This document shows, piece after piece, positions 1 to 13,578 of a DNA stretch of 64,000 bases. The DNA lies in assembly GCF_050003625.1 (NCBI RefSeq), contig NC_134398.1, positions 63,868,891 to 63,932,890 on the forward strand, in the 5' to 3' direction. Within the stretch, counting starts at the first letter, position 1. Every line of letters begins with the position of its first letter. The stretch is from Haematobia irritans (taxonomy: Eukaryota; Arthropoda; Insecta; Diptera; Muscidae). The notes beneath the pieces are model-generated. The model saw only the letters and a list, made by a program, of their open reading frames with translations. It did not search any database and was not told the DNA's origin. The position numbers were made by a program, and so were the translations under genes.

Positions 1-366
1 GAAATCACGCTAACTTCCGAACGAAACAAGCTATCGACTTGAAACCTGGGATAAGTACACCCTCAAAAAATATCGCTTCTTTAACATATGTTCCAAACAT
101 ATTTTGCAGGAAGCACATATATTATTGCATACTGCCGAAACATTAATATGTTTGTTTTATGTGAACATATTATATGTTTGGAAGCATTTTGAGCCAAAAA
201 TATTATATGCTTGGAAGAATTTTTCCCAAACACGATTGTGCTCATTCCCTAACATACTCGTAATTTTCACTTCCACGAAATTTTTTAGTTATTGGCACCT
301 TTTTCTGTAATACAAATAATGTTGAAGAGATTATTCACTTTTATAAATTTTTTAAATTTTACCTTT

Positions 367-438
367 CGCCTGCACGGAGACTCGAACCGAGGACCATACA
401 GTTTGTAAGCCAACACACTATCCACTGGGCTACGTAGC
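367..438 (-). other. tRNA-like module (minus strand)
   Basis: Read on the minus strand, this has an A-box-like TAGCCCAGTGGATAG and a B-box-like GGTTCGAGTCT at tRNA spacing, with a TTACAAA anticodon-loop-like stretch. Acceptor-stem pairing is poor and the same module recurs at 38,156-38,232, so it is part of the repeat and not a working tRNA gene. It may carry an RNA polymerase III promoter. Confidence 0.55.
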
Positions 439-552
439 TGTTATAGTCACCAGTAGATAATTATCGTTTTAAGTTACATTTATATAGCATAGTTTGCAGC
501 GCCCACGAGCCCATGCAAACATAACATTATTTAACAGAAACATACATTTGTT

Positions 553-620
553 TGCCACGTGGAGCAGTGGTTAGCATGTCTGCCTTGCATACAAAGGGTC
601 GTGGGTTCAATCCCTGCTTT
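553..620 (+). other. tRNA-like module (plus strand)
   Basis: An A-box-like GGAGCAGTGGTTAGCATG and a B-box-like GGGTTCAATCCC surround CTTGCATAC. It points the opposite way from the module at 367-438, about 115 bp away, so the two would transcribe away from each other. The same pair is preserved at 38,156-38,410, so it belongs to the element. A similar head occurs in the SINE-like repeat near 32,620. Confidence 0.55.
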
Positions 621-2570
621 CTTTTTAAATTAAAACATTTATATTTATACTATATTAAATTTTTTAAATGAAACTTCGAAATGTATGTTTTTAAAGATTT
701 ATAGTCAGTAACAGTGCTTGATATAAACGAAATTGACTGATTTTTGGATAAAATATTATTTTTTATTGCAAAAATAACAACTTAAAAAAAACTGTTTTTG
801 TACAAAACTTTAAAATTTGGAAGGAAATCAAAAACTAACAAAAGAAGAACGTGGGGTCGAGTATAAACATACATACGTAATTTTATAATATAAACATAAA
901 TTTATTTAGGAGTGAACATTTTTTTACTAGCATTTAACACCATCGCTCTAAAATTCCTTTTATTTTTCTTTAATAATTCATTTTAAAGAAAATAAACTTT
1001 TTAAATTGTTTTAGCTGTAAAACTCGAACTTAATGCCCGCTTTTATATTTGATGGTGTCCGTCAACTCCTCGTGGACTACTTTTTAATAAAGAGGAACTA
1101 AAGTTTGTTTTTTACATTTTACTGTGTAATTTTTCACTATTTCCTCCTTATTTCATTTTACTGTCCCAACTCTAAAAAGAGTATAGTGCCCTTTCGTTAT
1201 TCTTATGAAGACCCCTGATTTATTTTAACGAAAAATTGTGCCCATAATGCCAAAATGATAAACAAAACACATGTCCACACATGCATAAAATTCTGCTCTC
1301 AAGGCGAAAACATACACAGAAAAAAAAGTGTCTCGTAAATTTAAGAAGATTTTTACAAAAATTTATTACAAGAATTTTCCAGAATTTTAGTTCATTTTTC
1401 GTATCTTCAACGAAAATTAACTACTCGAAAGGAAATTTTACAAATTCTAAGTAGCAATCGTTTAGTTCATGGCCTACAAAATACGATGGAAATTTCCTTA
1501 AAAAAATTCTTAACTGGTAGTTAAAAATTCGTTTGTCATGCTATAAAACTACTTGTGAAATGTAAAGTATTTTCTAAATAATAAGTGCAATTTACTATAA
1601 GATTTTTTTGTATGAGAAAATATTTTTTTACGAAAAATGAACTTGAAAGTGGATAGCAATTTCTTACTGACAATTCCTATGGTTAATAATTGTTGGTAAA
1701 AAATTTCCCAATGAAATATTTTTAGTTCACATGTAATTAAATTTATAGACATTTTCGTCAAAAATGGGTAGATATCATTTCATGAAGTTTTTGCTAATTT
1801 TAAGTTAAACGTTTCATCGTTCATAAACTGGTGTGCCTTTACGAATATTATTCTCAGAGTAAATTGTCAGCAGATGCGATGAACTAATGCATAGTACAGA
1901 GATCTTTATCGCCATAGTGGAATGTGATTAATGTAAAGATGATGTTACTTGAGTTTTGTTGTGTATACATGAGCGTGGGGGTGTTTTTATTTTGGTTCAT
2001 TTAGTGGTTTGTGTGTGTGTTTGTTATTCTTGGATGGTTTATTGGCGGGATGAGGTGTTGTTTTCAATAAAGGCGCATGTGTTTTTGTTGTTGTAGGAAT
2101 GTTTTGGCTTTGCTTGGTTTTGTTTGGCATGCTTCAGTTGTATAGTTGGCGTTGGCGTGGGCAGTTGCATATTTTAATATGCAACAATGGAATATAAAGG
2201 CATGGAATATTTTGGAATTTTGAGACATATATTGGTGTTTGTTTATTAAACCTTTTAAATGAAAGTTATTAATATTTTATCGGTAGTTTCGAGAAAAGTT
2301 ATTAAGAATATTTAGGAAAATATGTTGAAATTGAAAGTGTATTGAAATTTTTATTATTCAATGTAAAAACAAGTATATACGGCCGTAAGTTCGGCCAGGC
2401 CGAAGCTTATGTACCCTCCATCATGGATTGCGTAGAAACTTCTTCTAAATACTGCCATCCAGAATCGAATTACTTAAGTTGCGGTAACGCAACTTAAGTA
2501 ATCTTAAAACCTCCTAACACCATCTTCTAAATTGTATGTAAGTCCATACGTGGTATATATTAAATCAAAA

Positions 2571-4010
<1,440 letters not shown>

Positions 4011-4599
4011 AGATCGATCCAATACGTATATAATTCAGTTTGACAAAGTAGACATAAAATTTTCACAAAATTTTCTACAGAAATAAAATTTTAACAAAAT
4101 TTTCTATAGAAATAAAATTTTCACAAAATTTTCTATAGAAATAAAAATTTGGACAAAATTTTCTATAGAAAGAAAATTTTGACAAAAAATTCTACAGAAA
4201 TAAAATTTCAACAAAATTTTCTATAGAAATAAACTTTTGACAAAATTTTCTGTAGAAATAAAATCTTGGTAGATTATTTTTGGCTCGAGTGGCAACCATG
4301 ATTATAAACCGAATAAAATTTGAACAAAATTTTCTATAGAAATAAAATTTTGACAACATTTTCTATAGAAATAAAATTTTGACAATAATGAACATTTTAT
4401 TATGAACCGAATAAAATTTTAACAAAATTTTCTCTAGAAATAAAATTTTGACAAAATTTTCTATAGAAACAAAATTTTGGTAGATTATTTTTGGCTCTAG
4501 TGGCAACCATGATTATGAACCGATATGGACCAATTTTTGTGTGATTGGACCAATTTTGGTATGGTTGTTAGCGACCATATACTAACACCACGTTCCTAA

Positions 4600-5760
4600 T
4601 TTGAGCCGGATCGGATGAATTTTGCTCCTCCAAGAGGCTCCGGAGGTCAAATCTGGAGAACGTTTTATATGGGGGCTATATATAATTATGGACCGTTATG
4701 TACCAATTCTGCCACGGTTGATAAAGATCATATACTAACACCATGTTCCAAATTACAACCGGATTGGATGAAATTTGCTTCTCTTGGAGAATTCGCAAGT
4801 AAATCTGGGGATCGGTTTATATGGGGGCTATATATAATTATCAACCGATGTGGACCAAGTTTTGCATGGTTGTTAGAGACCATATACCAACATCATGTAC
4901 CAAATTTCAGCCGGATCGGATGCAATTTGCTTCTCATTGAGGCTTCGCAAGACAAATCTGGAGATCGGTTTATATGGGGTCTATATATAATTATGGACCG
5001 ATTTGGACCGATTTTTGCATGGTTGTTAGAGACCATATACCAACATCATGTACCAAATTTCAGCCGGATCGGATGAAATTTGCTTCTCTTTGAGGCTCCG
5101 CAAGCCAAATCTGGGGATCGGTTTATATGGGGGCTATATATGATTATGGACCGATGTAGACCAATTTTTGCACGATTGTTAGAGACCATATACCAACACC
5201 ATGTACCAAATTTCTGCCGGATCGGATGAAATATGCTTCTCTTAGAGGCTCCACAAGCCAAATCTCGGGATCGGTTTATATGGGGGCTATATATAATTAA
5301 GGACCGATATGGACCAATTTTTGCATGGTTGTTAGAGACCATATACCAACATCATGTACCAAATTTCAGCCGGATCGGATAAAATTTTCTTCTCTTTGAG
5401 GCTCGGCAAGCCAAATCTGGGGATCGGTTTATATGGGGGCTATATATAATTATGGACCGATGTGAACCAATTTTTGCACGGTTGTTAGAGACCATATACC
5501 AACACCATGTACCAAATTTCAGCCGGATCAGATGAAATTTGCTTCTCTTTTAGGCTCCGGAAGCCAAATCTGGGGATCGGTTTATATGGGGGCTATATAT
5601 AATTATGGACCGATGTGGACCAATTTTTTCATGGTTGTTAGAGACCATATACCAACACCATATACCAAATTTCAGCTGGATCGGATGAAATATGCTTCTG
5701 TTAGAGGCTCCACAAGCCAAATCTGAGGGTCCCTTTATATGGGGGCTATACGTAAAAGTG
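4600..5760 (+). repeat. Central tandem array, about 153-bp unit, 8 copies
   Basis: The landmark GGGGGCTATATATAATTATG recurs at 4671, 4823, 4976, 5129, 5282, 5435, 5588 and 5741, a period of 152-153 bp. Because 153 is divisible by three, frames stay open on both strands, giving ORFs up to about 150 codons that I do not regard as genes. A related array is at 45,840-46,740. Confidence 0.9.
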
Positions 5761-5868
5761 GACCGATATGGCCCATTTTCAATACCATCCGACCTACATC
5801 GATAACAACTACTTGTGCCAAGTTTCAAGTCGATAGCCTGTTTCGTTCGGAAGTTAGCGTGATTTCAA

Positions 5869-5914
5869 CAGACGGACGGACGGACGGACGGACGGACGGA
5901 CGGACGGACGGACA
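5869..5914 (+). repeat. (ACGG)n microsatellite
   Basis: About 11 tandem ACGG units, the GTCY-type microsatellite at the 3' side of the family 1 repeat. Confidence 0.9.
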
Positions 5915-6065
5915 TGCTCAGATCGACTCAGAATTTCACCACGACCCAGAATATATATACTTTATGGGGTCTTAGAGCAATATTTAGATGTGTTACAAAC
6001 GGAATGACAAAGTTAATATACCCCCATCCTATGATGGAGGGTATAAAAATAATATTCAATTCCAG

Positions 6066-7171
6066 ATGAATTTGGAAAATTTTCGTTATATCTCAGCGTA
6101 TAGTTTAGCCATAAATTGGTAAGTATTGTTTTTTTTTAATATGGCTTTCTTTTAAAAATAATATTTTTTATGTATTAATTATTTTTTTTTTTGGAAACCA
6201 GTTTAATGTTTTTCTTTGTTGTAAAAGCAATATTTAATTTCAGAGCAACTCCAGATGGGTTCGAAAATAGAGAATTGGTAAGTTTTCTTTTAAAATTTGG
6301 CTTTCTTTCAACTAGAATATTTACGTTTTTATGACCTTTTTATCATCAAAATTATAGGTTTTTAATACCTTATTTAAGTATTTCTTTAATCAATTTTTTT
6401 GGAAACCAATGTAATATTTTAATGTAAAAAAACAAATATTTAATTTCAGAATAACCCCTTAAAAATTTGAAAAAAATGTTGGTACTCCATTGCTTGTAAT
6501 TTAATAGTGAATTGGTAAGGATTCTTTTACTTTCTTTGAACCAGAATATTTGTGTTTTTTATGCATAATATTATTTTTTTCATTCGATTTTTTGGAAACA
6601 TATTTAATAATTTTATTTAATGTAAAAAATAAATATTTTATTTCAGAATAGCCCAAATAAATTTGGACAACTTTTTATATTTCCCCTCAGCGTACAATTT
6701 AATAGAGAATTGGTAAGTTTTATATTAAAACTCGGCTTTCTTTCAACTAGAATATTTATTTTATTATATCCTTCACATCGATAACAACACAGTTTTATGA
6801 GTTTATATAGAATACTTCATTATTTCTCTAATTGTTTCAGGTACCAATTTTATGAGATACGTTTTCCAAAGAAAAGTTGAATTCCTTACACCATTCGATA
6901 AAATGCCCCCAAATATGGTAAGTTACAAGCTAAAATGAAGAATTAAAATTATATTTCATTAGATGGTGTTAATTTTTAACAATTTTCATTATTGTTTCCA
7001 TTTTTTTCCAGCAAGATATGTGAAAAAATTACCTGCGATGAATAAAAAAAGGATAAGTCAAAATGTCCAAACAGCGGGTTCAAATGAACTACTCTCTGTT
7101 CCACGTGGTCATAATTTTTATTCACAAAAAACATTGTATTAAGAACTTTCATCATAAATTTTTATAATAAA
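6066..7171 (+). other. Exon-like tandem units with consensus splice sites and a poly(A) signal
   Basis: Six blocks are each preceded by a pyrimidine-rich tract plus AG, and the first five are followed by G|GTAAG: 6066-6118, 6244-6277, 6450-6514, 6647-6712, 6841-6917, and a last block from 7012. Blocks 1-4 end with the same AATTG|GTAAG context, and the introns share AAATATTTAATTTCAG-like acceptors and GGCTTTCTTTCAACTAGAATAT-like interiors, so the array arose by tandem duplication of an exon plus intron. Donor spacings are 159, 237, 198 and 205 bp. AATAAA lies at 7166-7171. Blocks 3 and 4 carry stops and no joint reading frame is obvious, so a spliced non-coding transcript is more likely than a protein. 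Function unknown. Confidence 0.45.
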
Positions 7172-8094
7172 GTACTTTTGCTTAAAGAAAGTTTAATTTT
7201 AATGTATGAAAATTTTCATAATAGTAAAACGGTTTGTTGTTCCTTTAATTATTTAATTTCTCTGTACTGTGGAATGATTGATTTAAAAATAGTTTAATCG
7301 TCGACATTTTAAAGAGACTGTTAACCAATTTTTATTATCGGGTTTCCCACAAAATAAGCAAGTAAAACAAAATAATACTGACTTTTTAACTTGGTAGGGG
7401 TATATAAATCTTATGGTGTTGTAAAAATGAACTAAACTACAATGTTATAGATGAACTAAAATTTAAGAGAATTATAAACTAGACAAGTTGAAAAAAATCT
7501 TAAGGGCTAAATCATGGTCAATATTACTACAGTTTAGTTCATTTTGCAATGGAAAAGGGTTCACTGATTTTTCAGTGTATGCAGTTTGTTTTTCAAATGT
7601 CTATTCTCTTGGTTCCGAAAGTATATTCTCTTTATTCAAATTAAATAATATTTAGACTTAAGCATATCAAATTTTTAGCCTTATCATAAAACAGTTTTCC
7701 GAAACAACATACAAGCGGTTTCACAGAAATTGTTCTTTTTTCATTCTCTCGCTTTGTTGTGTTGATATCTTTCGTCAACCCTCCCGGTTTCCATCTCTAT
7801 TTCTTTCTCTATACTCTCTTTTTGTCGCTCTCTGAATAAAATATCACAACATATATATGTTTACTCGAAATTTGTTAATTTATATATGTTTACATTCACA
7901 CATATTATTTTTATGAAACATTCATGCCCCAAACATAATATATTCTAACATATTAACATAGATGTCCCAAACATTTAGTGTTAGTTTAGGAACATTACAT
8001 GTTCGCACTTAAATATATTGTGGTTTCAAATCGTGCCCGAAACACATTTTGTTTATATCGGAACATATGAAAAACATATTTTTCTAACAGTGTA

Positions 8095-9190
8095 GTTGTT
8101 ATTGATTTAGGGCCATATTGGGATATATTGAATCACTTTTACGCATACCCCCATATAAACCGACCCCTAGATTTGACTTGCTGATGCTCTTAGATAAGCA
8201 AATTTCATCCGATCCATAATTATATATAACCCCCATATAAACCGATCCCCAGATTTGACCTTCTGAGCCTCTTGGAGGATCTCGTATATGGTCTTTAACA
8301 ACCATGCCAAAATTGGTCCATAATCATTTATAGTCCCCATATAAACCGATCCCCAGATTTCGTTTTGGAGCCTCTTGGAGGAGCAACTTTCATCCGATTT
8401 AGTTGAGATTTCGTACATTATGCTATTATATGGCCGCTGACAACCATGTCTAACTAAATAGGTCCATATCAGTCTATAGTTATATATACCCCTCAGATAA
8501 ACCGATCCCCAATCATACAAAAATTGGTCCATATCGGTTCATAATTGTATATAGCCCCCATATAAATAGATCCCATATTTCAATACTGGCTCTCTAATTA
8601 CCGCGCAAAAGTTTGACCCTATATATAGCCGTCAAGAACTGAATAATATACGTATTTAATCCACCACCATAGAATGGTGACGGGGGTAGAATAAGTTTGT
8701 CATTCCGTTTGTAACACAGTCTTCACTAATGAAGCAATCGTGCCGGCAGGTCAAGTTCAAAGATGGGCTATATCAGCCCAGGTTTTGATATAGTCCCTAT
8801 ATAAACCGACCACCCGATTTGGGGTCTTGGGCTTCTAGAATCCGTAGTTTTTAATTAATTTGCCTGAAATTGGAGATCTGGAGGTATTTTAGGGCCATAG
8901 AAAGTTATGCCGAAAATAGTGAGTATCGGTCCATGTTTTGATATAGCCCCCAAATAAACCGATCTCCAGATTTTATTTCTTGGGCTTATAGCAACCGCCG
9001 AAAATGGTGGGCTTGTAGAAAACGTAGTTGTTGTCCAATTTGTCTGAAATTGAAAATCTGAAGATTTTTTTAGGACTATAACTAGATAGGTGTGCACGAA
9101 ATGATTTTATTGTTTGAGATTCTAGAAACCGTAGTTTTTATCCAATTTGCCTGAAATTTTAAATCTGGAAGCATTTAGGGGGAATATCTG
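8095..9190 (-). repeat. Degraded DINE-like repeats (families 1 and 3)
   Basis: Bases 8,095 to about 8,650 continue the family 1 repeat cut at position 57 (CCCATATAAACCGATCCCC words at irregular spacing). About 8,655-9,190 matches family 3 (CCACCATAGAATGGTGACGG, GATATAGCCCC). ORFs on the minus strand here are repeat artefacts. Confidence 0.6.
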
Positions 9191-9244
9191 TCATCAAACC
9201 ATTGTGATACCACATTAACTAAAAGTACCTATTACATATGGGCA

Positions 9245-10060
9245 CTTCTAGTTTTAACCGTTGAACCTTCTTGATTATTTTCTTCTGTTGAACCAACCAG
9301 ATTGTTCCAAAAACATTAGCAGACTGCTTAAGTTAACGTTTTCCAGGTCCGCCAGTAATATGACGCTATATGCCCCTAAAATTTGCTTACGCCTTACACA
9401 AAATGCAGGACACTCACACAAGAGGTGTTTTATTGATTCCTTTTCCTCCGCATCATGACAGCTCATACAATAGTCATTATACTTCGCACCAAAAGTTTTT
9501 TCAAAATCGACTATCAGGCAGCGACCCGTTATAGCAGATATCAGGAGTGAAATCTGGCGTCTCGAGAACACTAGCATATCTAGTGTGCGGTTTAAGTTTA
9601 AATGGGGCCATATTTGCTTGGTGTCGTTACAACCCTTACAATTCTCCCATCGAACATTTGCCATCATGACAGCCTTCTCACGCAGTAAGAGCTTGCAGGT
9701 AGCCAGAAGCACACCAACAGATTCTAGTTCCCCTGGAATATGTAAGGTAGTTCCTAGCCTTGCTAGCTCATCTGCTTCGCAGTTCCCCGGTATGTTCCTG
9801 TGGCCAGGCACCCATATTAGGTGAATATTGTGCTGCTCAGCCATCTCATTGAGATGAGGAACACAGAGTCCAAGGATTTTATTGCAGGTTGACTGTCTGA
9901 GTATATATTAATGTCAATATTGCGTGGAGCATTTCTTCTCAGCCAATTCGCCACTTCTCTTATTGCTAATATTTCAGCCTGAAAAACACTACAGTGATCA
10001 GGTAATCTTTTCGCTATTCGAAGTTCCAGATCTTTAGAATATAGAATATTTCAAACAAAG
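9245..10060 (-). pseudogene. Non-LTR retrotransposon 3' end: RNase H domain and zinc-finger tail
   Basis: The minus-strand frame 9844-9275 (189 codons) reads WVPGHRNIPGNCEADELAR, the C-terminal RNase H block, followed by a Cys-His tail (CMSCHDAEEKESIKHLLCEC) typical of the end of I/R1/LOA-type LINE ORF2. The upstream segment about 10,030-9,850 is in another frame and encodes AEILAIREVANWL and YSDSQPAIKSL, the earlier RNase H motifs with the catalytic Glu and Asp; a frameshift near 9,845 separates the two. The reverse transcriptase and everything upstream are missing, so this is a 5'-truncated copy. Clade assignment within RNase H-bearing LINEs is not certain. No clear poly(A) tail or TSD was found at either edge. 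Confidence 0.75.
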
Positions 10061-10120
10061 AAAATATTATGTTGATATCTTTATCCGTTCACAAGTTGCA
10101 GAATTATTTCCAAATCGCTA

Positions 10121-11096
10121 CACGGATGAAAAAGACTGTTTTTCATATGTTTGGCTATAAACATTATATGTTTGGAACACAAATTTTTAAACACAATATT
10201 TTTGAGTGCAAGCATATAATGTTCATAAACTAGCATAACATGTTTGGGACATATATGTTAATATGTTAGAACATATTATGTTTGGGACATAAAATGCTTG
10301 TAAATATAATATGCTTGGATGCAAACATATATTAATTTAGAAATAGCCTATAAACATATATGTGTTTAGTAGCTTGGAGCGCTATTTAACAGGGAGCGAT
10401 ATTGAATTAAGTTGGTGGTTGTTGCTTGTTATTACAAAATTAACATTTTATTTTTCCTTGGACAATTGATCAGCTTCTTCTTTGATCCTTACAAACTGTG
10501 TGGTCCGCTGTTCGAATCCCCGTCCGGCAAAAGGTAAAATTAAAATAAAAAAATCATACAATTGAATAATTTCTTCTACAATGTTTGTATTACAGAAAAA
10601 GGTGCTAAGAACTAAAAAATCTCGTGGAAGTGAGAAAGATGTCGGGGAATATACAATTGGACAGAAACAAAATTTTGAGCATTCAGGTCGAAAACCTATG
10701 TTGTTAGCACCTATATTACCTGTTTATTTTCATAATTCATTATGATTGTAAATATATAAATAAATAAATAAACTTTTGAGCACAATATTGTTTGGGAGAA
10801 TTTTTTTTGAGCATATAATATTTTTGGGTGCAAAATGCTTCCAAACATATTATATGTTCACATAATAACATATTGTGTTTTGGAAGACAACATTATTGAA
10901 TTTGGATGCAAAAATACAAAATGTTTGGAACTTAGACTACCCAAACATATATTGTTTAGACCAATATGCTATCAAACATATTATATATTGGAAGAGATCA
11001 AACATATAAATGTTTGGGCAATACCCAAAAATATATATGCTTGAGGCAAAATATGTTTGGGAGTATATGTTACAGAAGCGATTTTTTGTGAGCGTG
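10121..11096. mobile_element. CAC...GTG-ended element, tRNA-like type A
   Basis: A 976-bp element from CACGGATGAAAAAG to TTTTGTGAGCGTG, flanked by TA (10119-10120 and 11097-11098). It shares one end and the interior with type B (58 and 37,855) in inverse orientation and is nearly identical to 43,675-44,725. It contains a tRNA-like module (10,462-10,528) with a B-box-like GTTCGAATCCC. No transposase ORF. Confidence 0.75.
10462..10528 (+). other. tRNA-like module of type A element
   Basis: CCTTACAAACTGTGTGGTCC followed by GTTCGAATCCCCGTCC resembles a tRNA anticodon arm plus T arm (B box). It corresponds to the minus-strand module of type B and is repeated near 44,090-44,158. The A box is degenerate. 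Confidence 0.45.
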
Positions 11097-11098
11097 TA

Positions 11099-11869
11099 GG
11101 ATGAAAAAATTGTATACCTCTGTGCTTTAGATTAATTGTTGTAAACTCCACAATTTAGAATTTAAAAAAATACAGAATTTTGACCAGTTTTGTCGAAAAA
11201 GGCACCTATGTTGCTTCTTTTCGTCGTAATTTTTTTTTTTTGTTTGTTTCTTATAGAACACCTAAGAGAGAAACGTTTTAAGCTTTTATCGGTTGTTTTA
11301 GTCAAGTAGTGTATGAGTTATTCTCATTCCAAAATCGGTAATTTTTAAAAATGAACAAATTTTGTTTTGAAAAATTCTCATTTGGCAAAACACCGATTGT
11401 TAAGCCGGTCTCTGTTCCAAACAGCCCCATGCGTCCACTAACTAACTGCAAAAGGTTTGAACATCCTACCGGTAAACCGCTGACAAATATGCAAATTACC
11501 AAAAATAACGTTTTTTTAACACATGTTCCCACTTTGCAATTTTGGAGATTTTTGATACGAATTTTGAGAATAGTATATTCAGCAGTATTTCTTGAAACAA
11601 TTTTCTCTGCAAAACTTAATCAAAATCATAATGATATCATATTTAGTTCAAAAGTTATATAGATTTCAAATAATATTTTTAATTCTTAAAAAAATTAATT
11701 TACAAAAAGGTTCCTTGTCCCAAAAGCGTTCAATTTTCCTAATAACATAAAAAGAAAGCTCTCTAAAGTACCTTTCCAACGATGTATTGTATGTAGACCT
11801 TTGCCTAGTACAATGCGCCAAAAATTTGCATTAAACCTTACTAACTCGGGTGAAATTGTGTATTTCTGT
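11099..11869. other. Unassigned stretch
   Basis: No recognised repeat or gene. Overlapping ORFs of 103 codons (plus, from 11,351) and 76 codons (minus) have no recognisable motif. A region around 11,400-11,480 has less skewed composition than its surroundings; I cannot assign it. Confidence 0.3.
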
Positions 11870-13578
11870 AAATGTACGTTTATATGGGGGCTATATACAA
11901 TTATGAACCCATATGGTCCAATTTTTGTGTGAATAGTACCAAATTTTACCACGATCAAATGAAGAAGTACAATTTAGGGATAGGTTTATCTGGGGGCTAT
12001 ATACCCTGCCAGCATTTCAAAGTTCGATTTCATTCTCATCGCCACCACAGACTAGTAAGTGACACTACAACAATCGCCAACTGATATGGGGGAAGCTTAT
12101 CAAAAAGTACGAAAAGTACATGAAACCATTTTTCCATCACTATTGTTACAAGAGCCATTTTATATTTTGTGAAACACCAAGTGTAACTAGCTTATTATAA
12201 ATTATTTAAATAAAAACGAAAATGAAGTGCTGAAAACATAGTTATTACGATTAAAATTGTGAAAGGCATATAGCATGTTGCAACTTATAAATCAACATAA
12301 CTCCTTTTTTAAGGCATTATGTTCAATATGATTTTATTCTTATAAATGTTAAACCTGGAATAATTTATAAATTTTTATTCAAATTAATAAACATCTAAAC
12401 AATCGTATTTTACTTAACCACAATAATTCTTTAACAACTATCTTAATATGCACTTTTTCTACTAGTTTGAAGGGGCTCTTATTGGCGTCGTTTAAATTTA
12501 TCTATAAAGGCACCTAATAATTGCACTCATGCGATACTTTGTTGTACTAACTAAGCGTGTTAAAACTTCTCAATAGTGACGGCACCATTGCGACGAGTTT
12601 TGGATATCGTATACGACTGTTTTCGACGTGGTGGAGATTCTCAGAAGTGTCGTCAAATTCAAAAATTGTTGGTAGGGTAGAACTATGGACCGATATGGAA
12701 TACTATTGGCATGGTTGTTAGCGACCATATACCAACACAACGTACCAAATCTCAGCCGAATTGGATGAAATTTGCGCCTCCAAGAAATTTGCTCTTCCAA
12801 GAGGCTCCCGAGGTCAAATCTAGGGATCGGTTTATATAGGGGCTATATTTAATTATAGACCGAATTGGACCAATTTTCCATGGTTGTTGGAGACCATATA
12901 CTAATATAACGTACAAAATTTTGACCGAATTGGACTACATTTTACACAACATAGTAAATTTCAACCGAATCGCATGAAATTTGTTCCTCCAAGAGGGTTC
13001 GAATCCAAATATGGGGATCGGTTTATATGGGGGTTATATTTAATTATGGAGCGATATGGACTAGTTTTCGCATGGTTGTTACATACCATATACTAATATA
13101 ACCTATTAAATTTGAACCGAATCGAACGAAATTTGTTCCTTCAATTGGCTTCGAAGGTCGAATCTGGGGATCGGCTTATATAGGGGCTATATATAATTAT
13201 GGACCTATATGAAACAATTTTAGCATGAATGTTAGAGACCATATACTAACACCACGTACCAAATTTCAACCGGATCGGATTAAATTTGCTCCTCCTAGAG
13301 CCTCCGCAAGCCAAATCTGGGGGTTGGTTTATATGGGCGCTATACGTAAATGTGATCCGATATGGTCCATTTTCAAACCATCCGATCTACATTAATAACA
13401 ACTACTTGTGCAAAGTTTCAAGTCGATAGCTTGTTTCGTTCGAAAGTTAGCGTGATTTCCACAGACGGACGGACATAGCTAGATCTACTCAGAATTTCAC
13501 CACGACCCAGAATATATATACTTTATGGGGTCTTAGAGCAATATTTCGATGTGTTACAAACGGAATGACAAAGTTAAT
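11870..13578 (+). repeat. DINE-like family 1 copy, partial and interrupted
   Basis: GGGGCTATAT...TTATGGACC units with irregular spacing, ending in CAGACGGACGGACATAGC, the ACGACCCAGAATATATATAC block and GGAATGACAAAGTTAAT. Split by the element at 12,004-12,677 and ended by the element at 13,579. Confidence 0.65.
12004..12677. mobile_element. TA-flanked element with CCCTGCCA ends
   Basis: The left end is CCCTGCCAGCATTTC, the right end reads AAATTGTTGGTAGGG, with TA on both sides (12002-12003, 12678-12679). The DINE-like unit reads through if the element is removed. Its right terminal about 45 bp matches the 72-bp element at 43,923-43,994, which appears to be an internally deleted relative. No transposase ORF. 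Confidence 0.65.

Noticed and set aside
1549..1761. Minus-strand 70-codon ORF
   Set aside because: Random AT-rich frame inside a non-coding element.
4615..5342. ORFs up to 153 codons on both strands
   Set aside because: They come from 153-bp tandem repeats whose length is divisible by three; opposite strands are equally open and no motif is present.
11302..11662. Overlapping 76- and 103-codon ORFs
   Set aside because: Antisense to each other, no motif, no supporting context.
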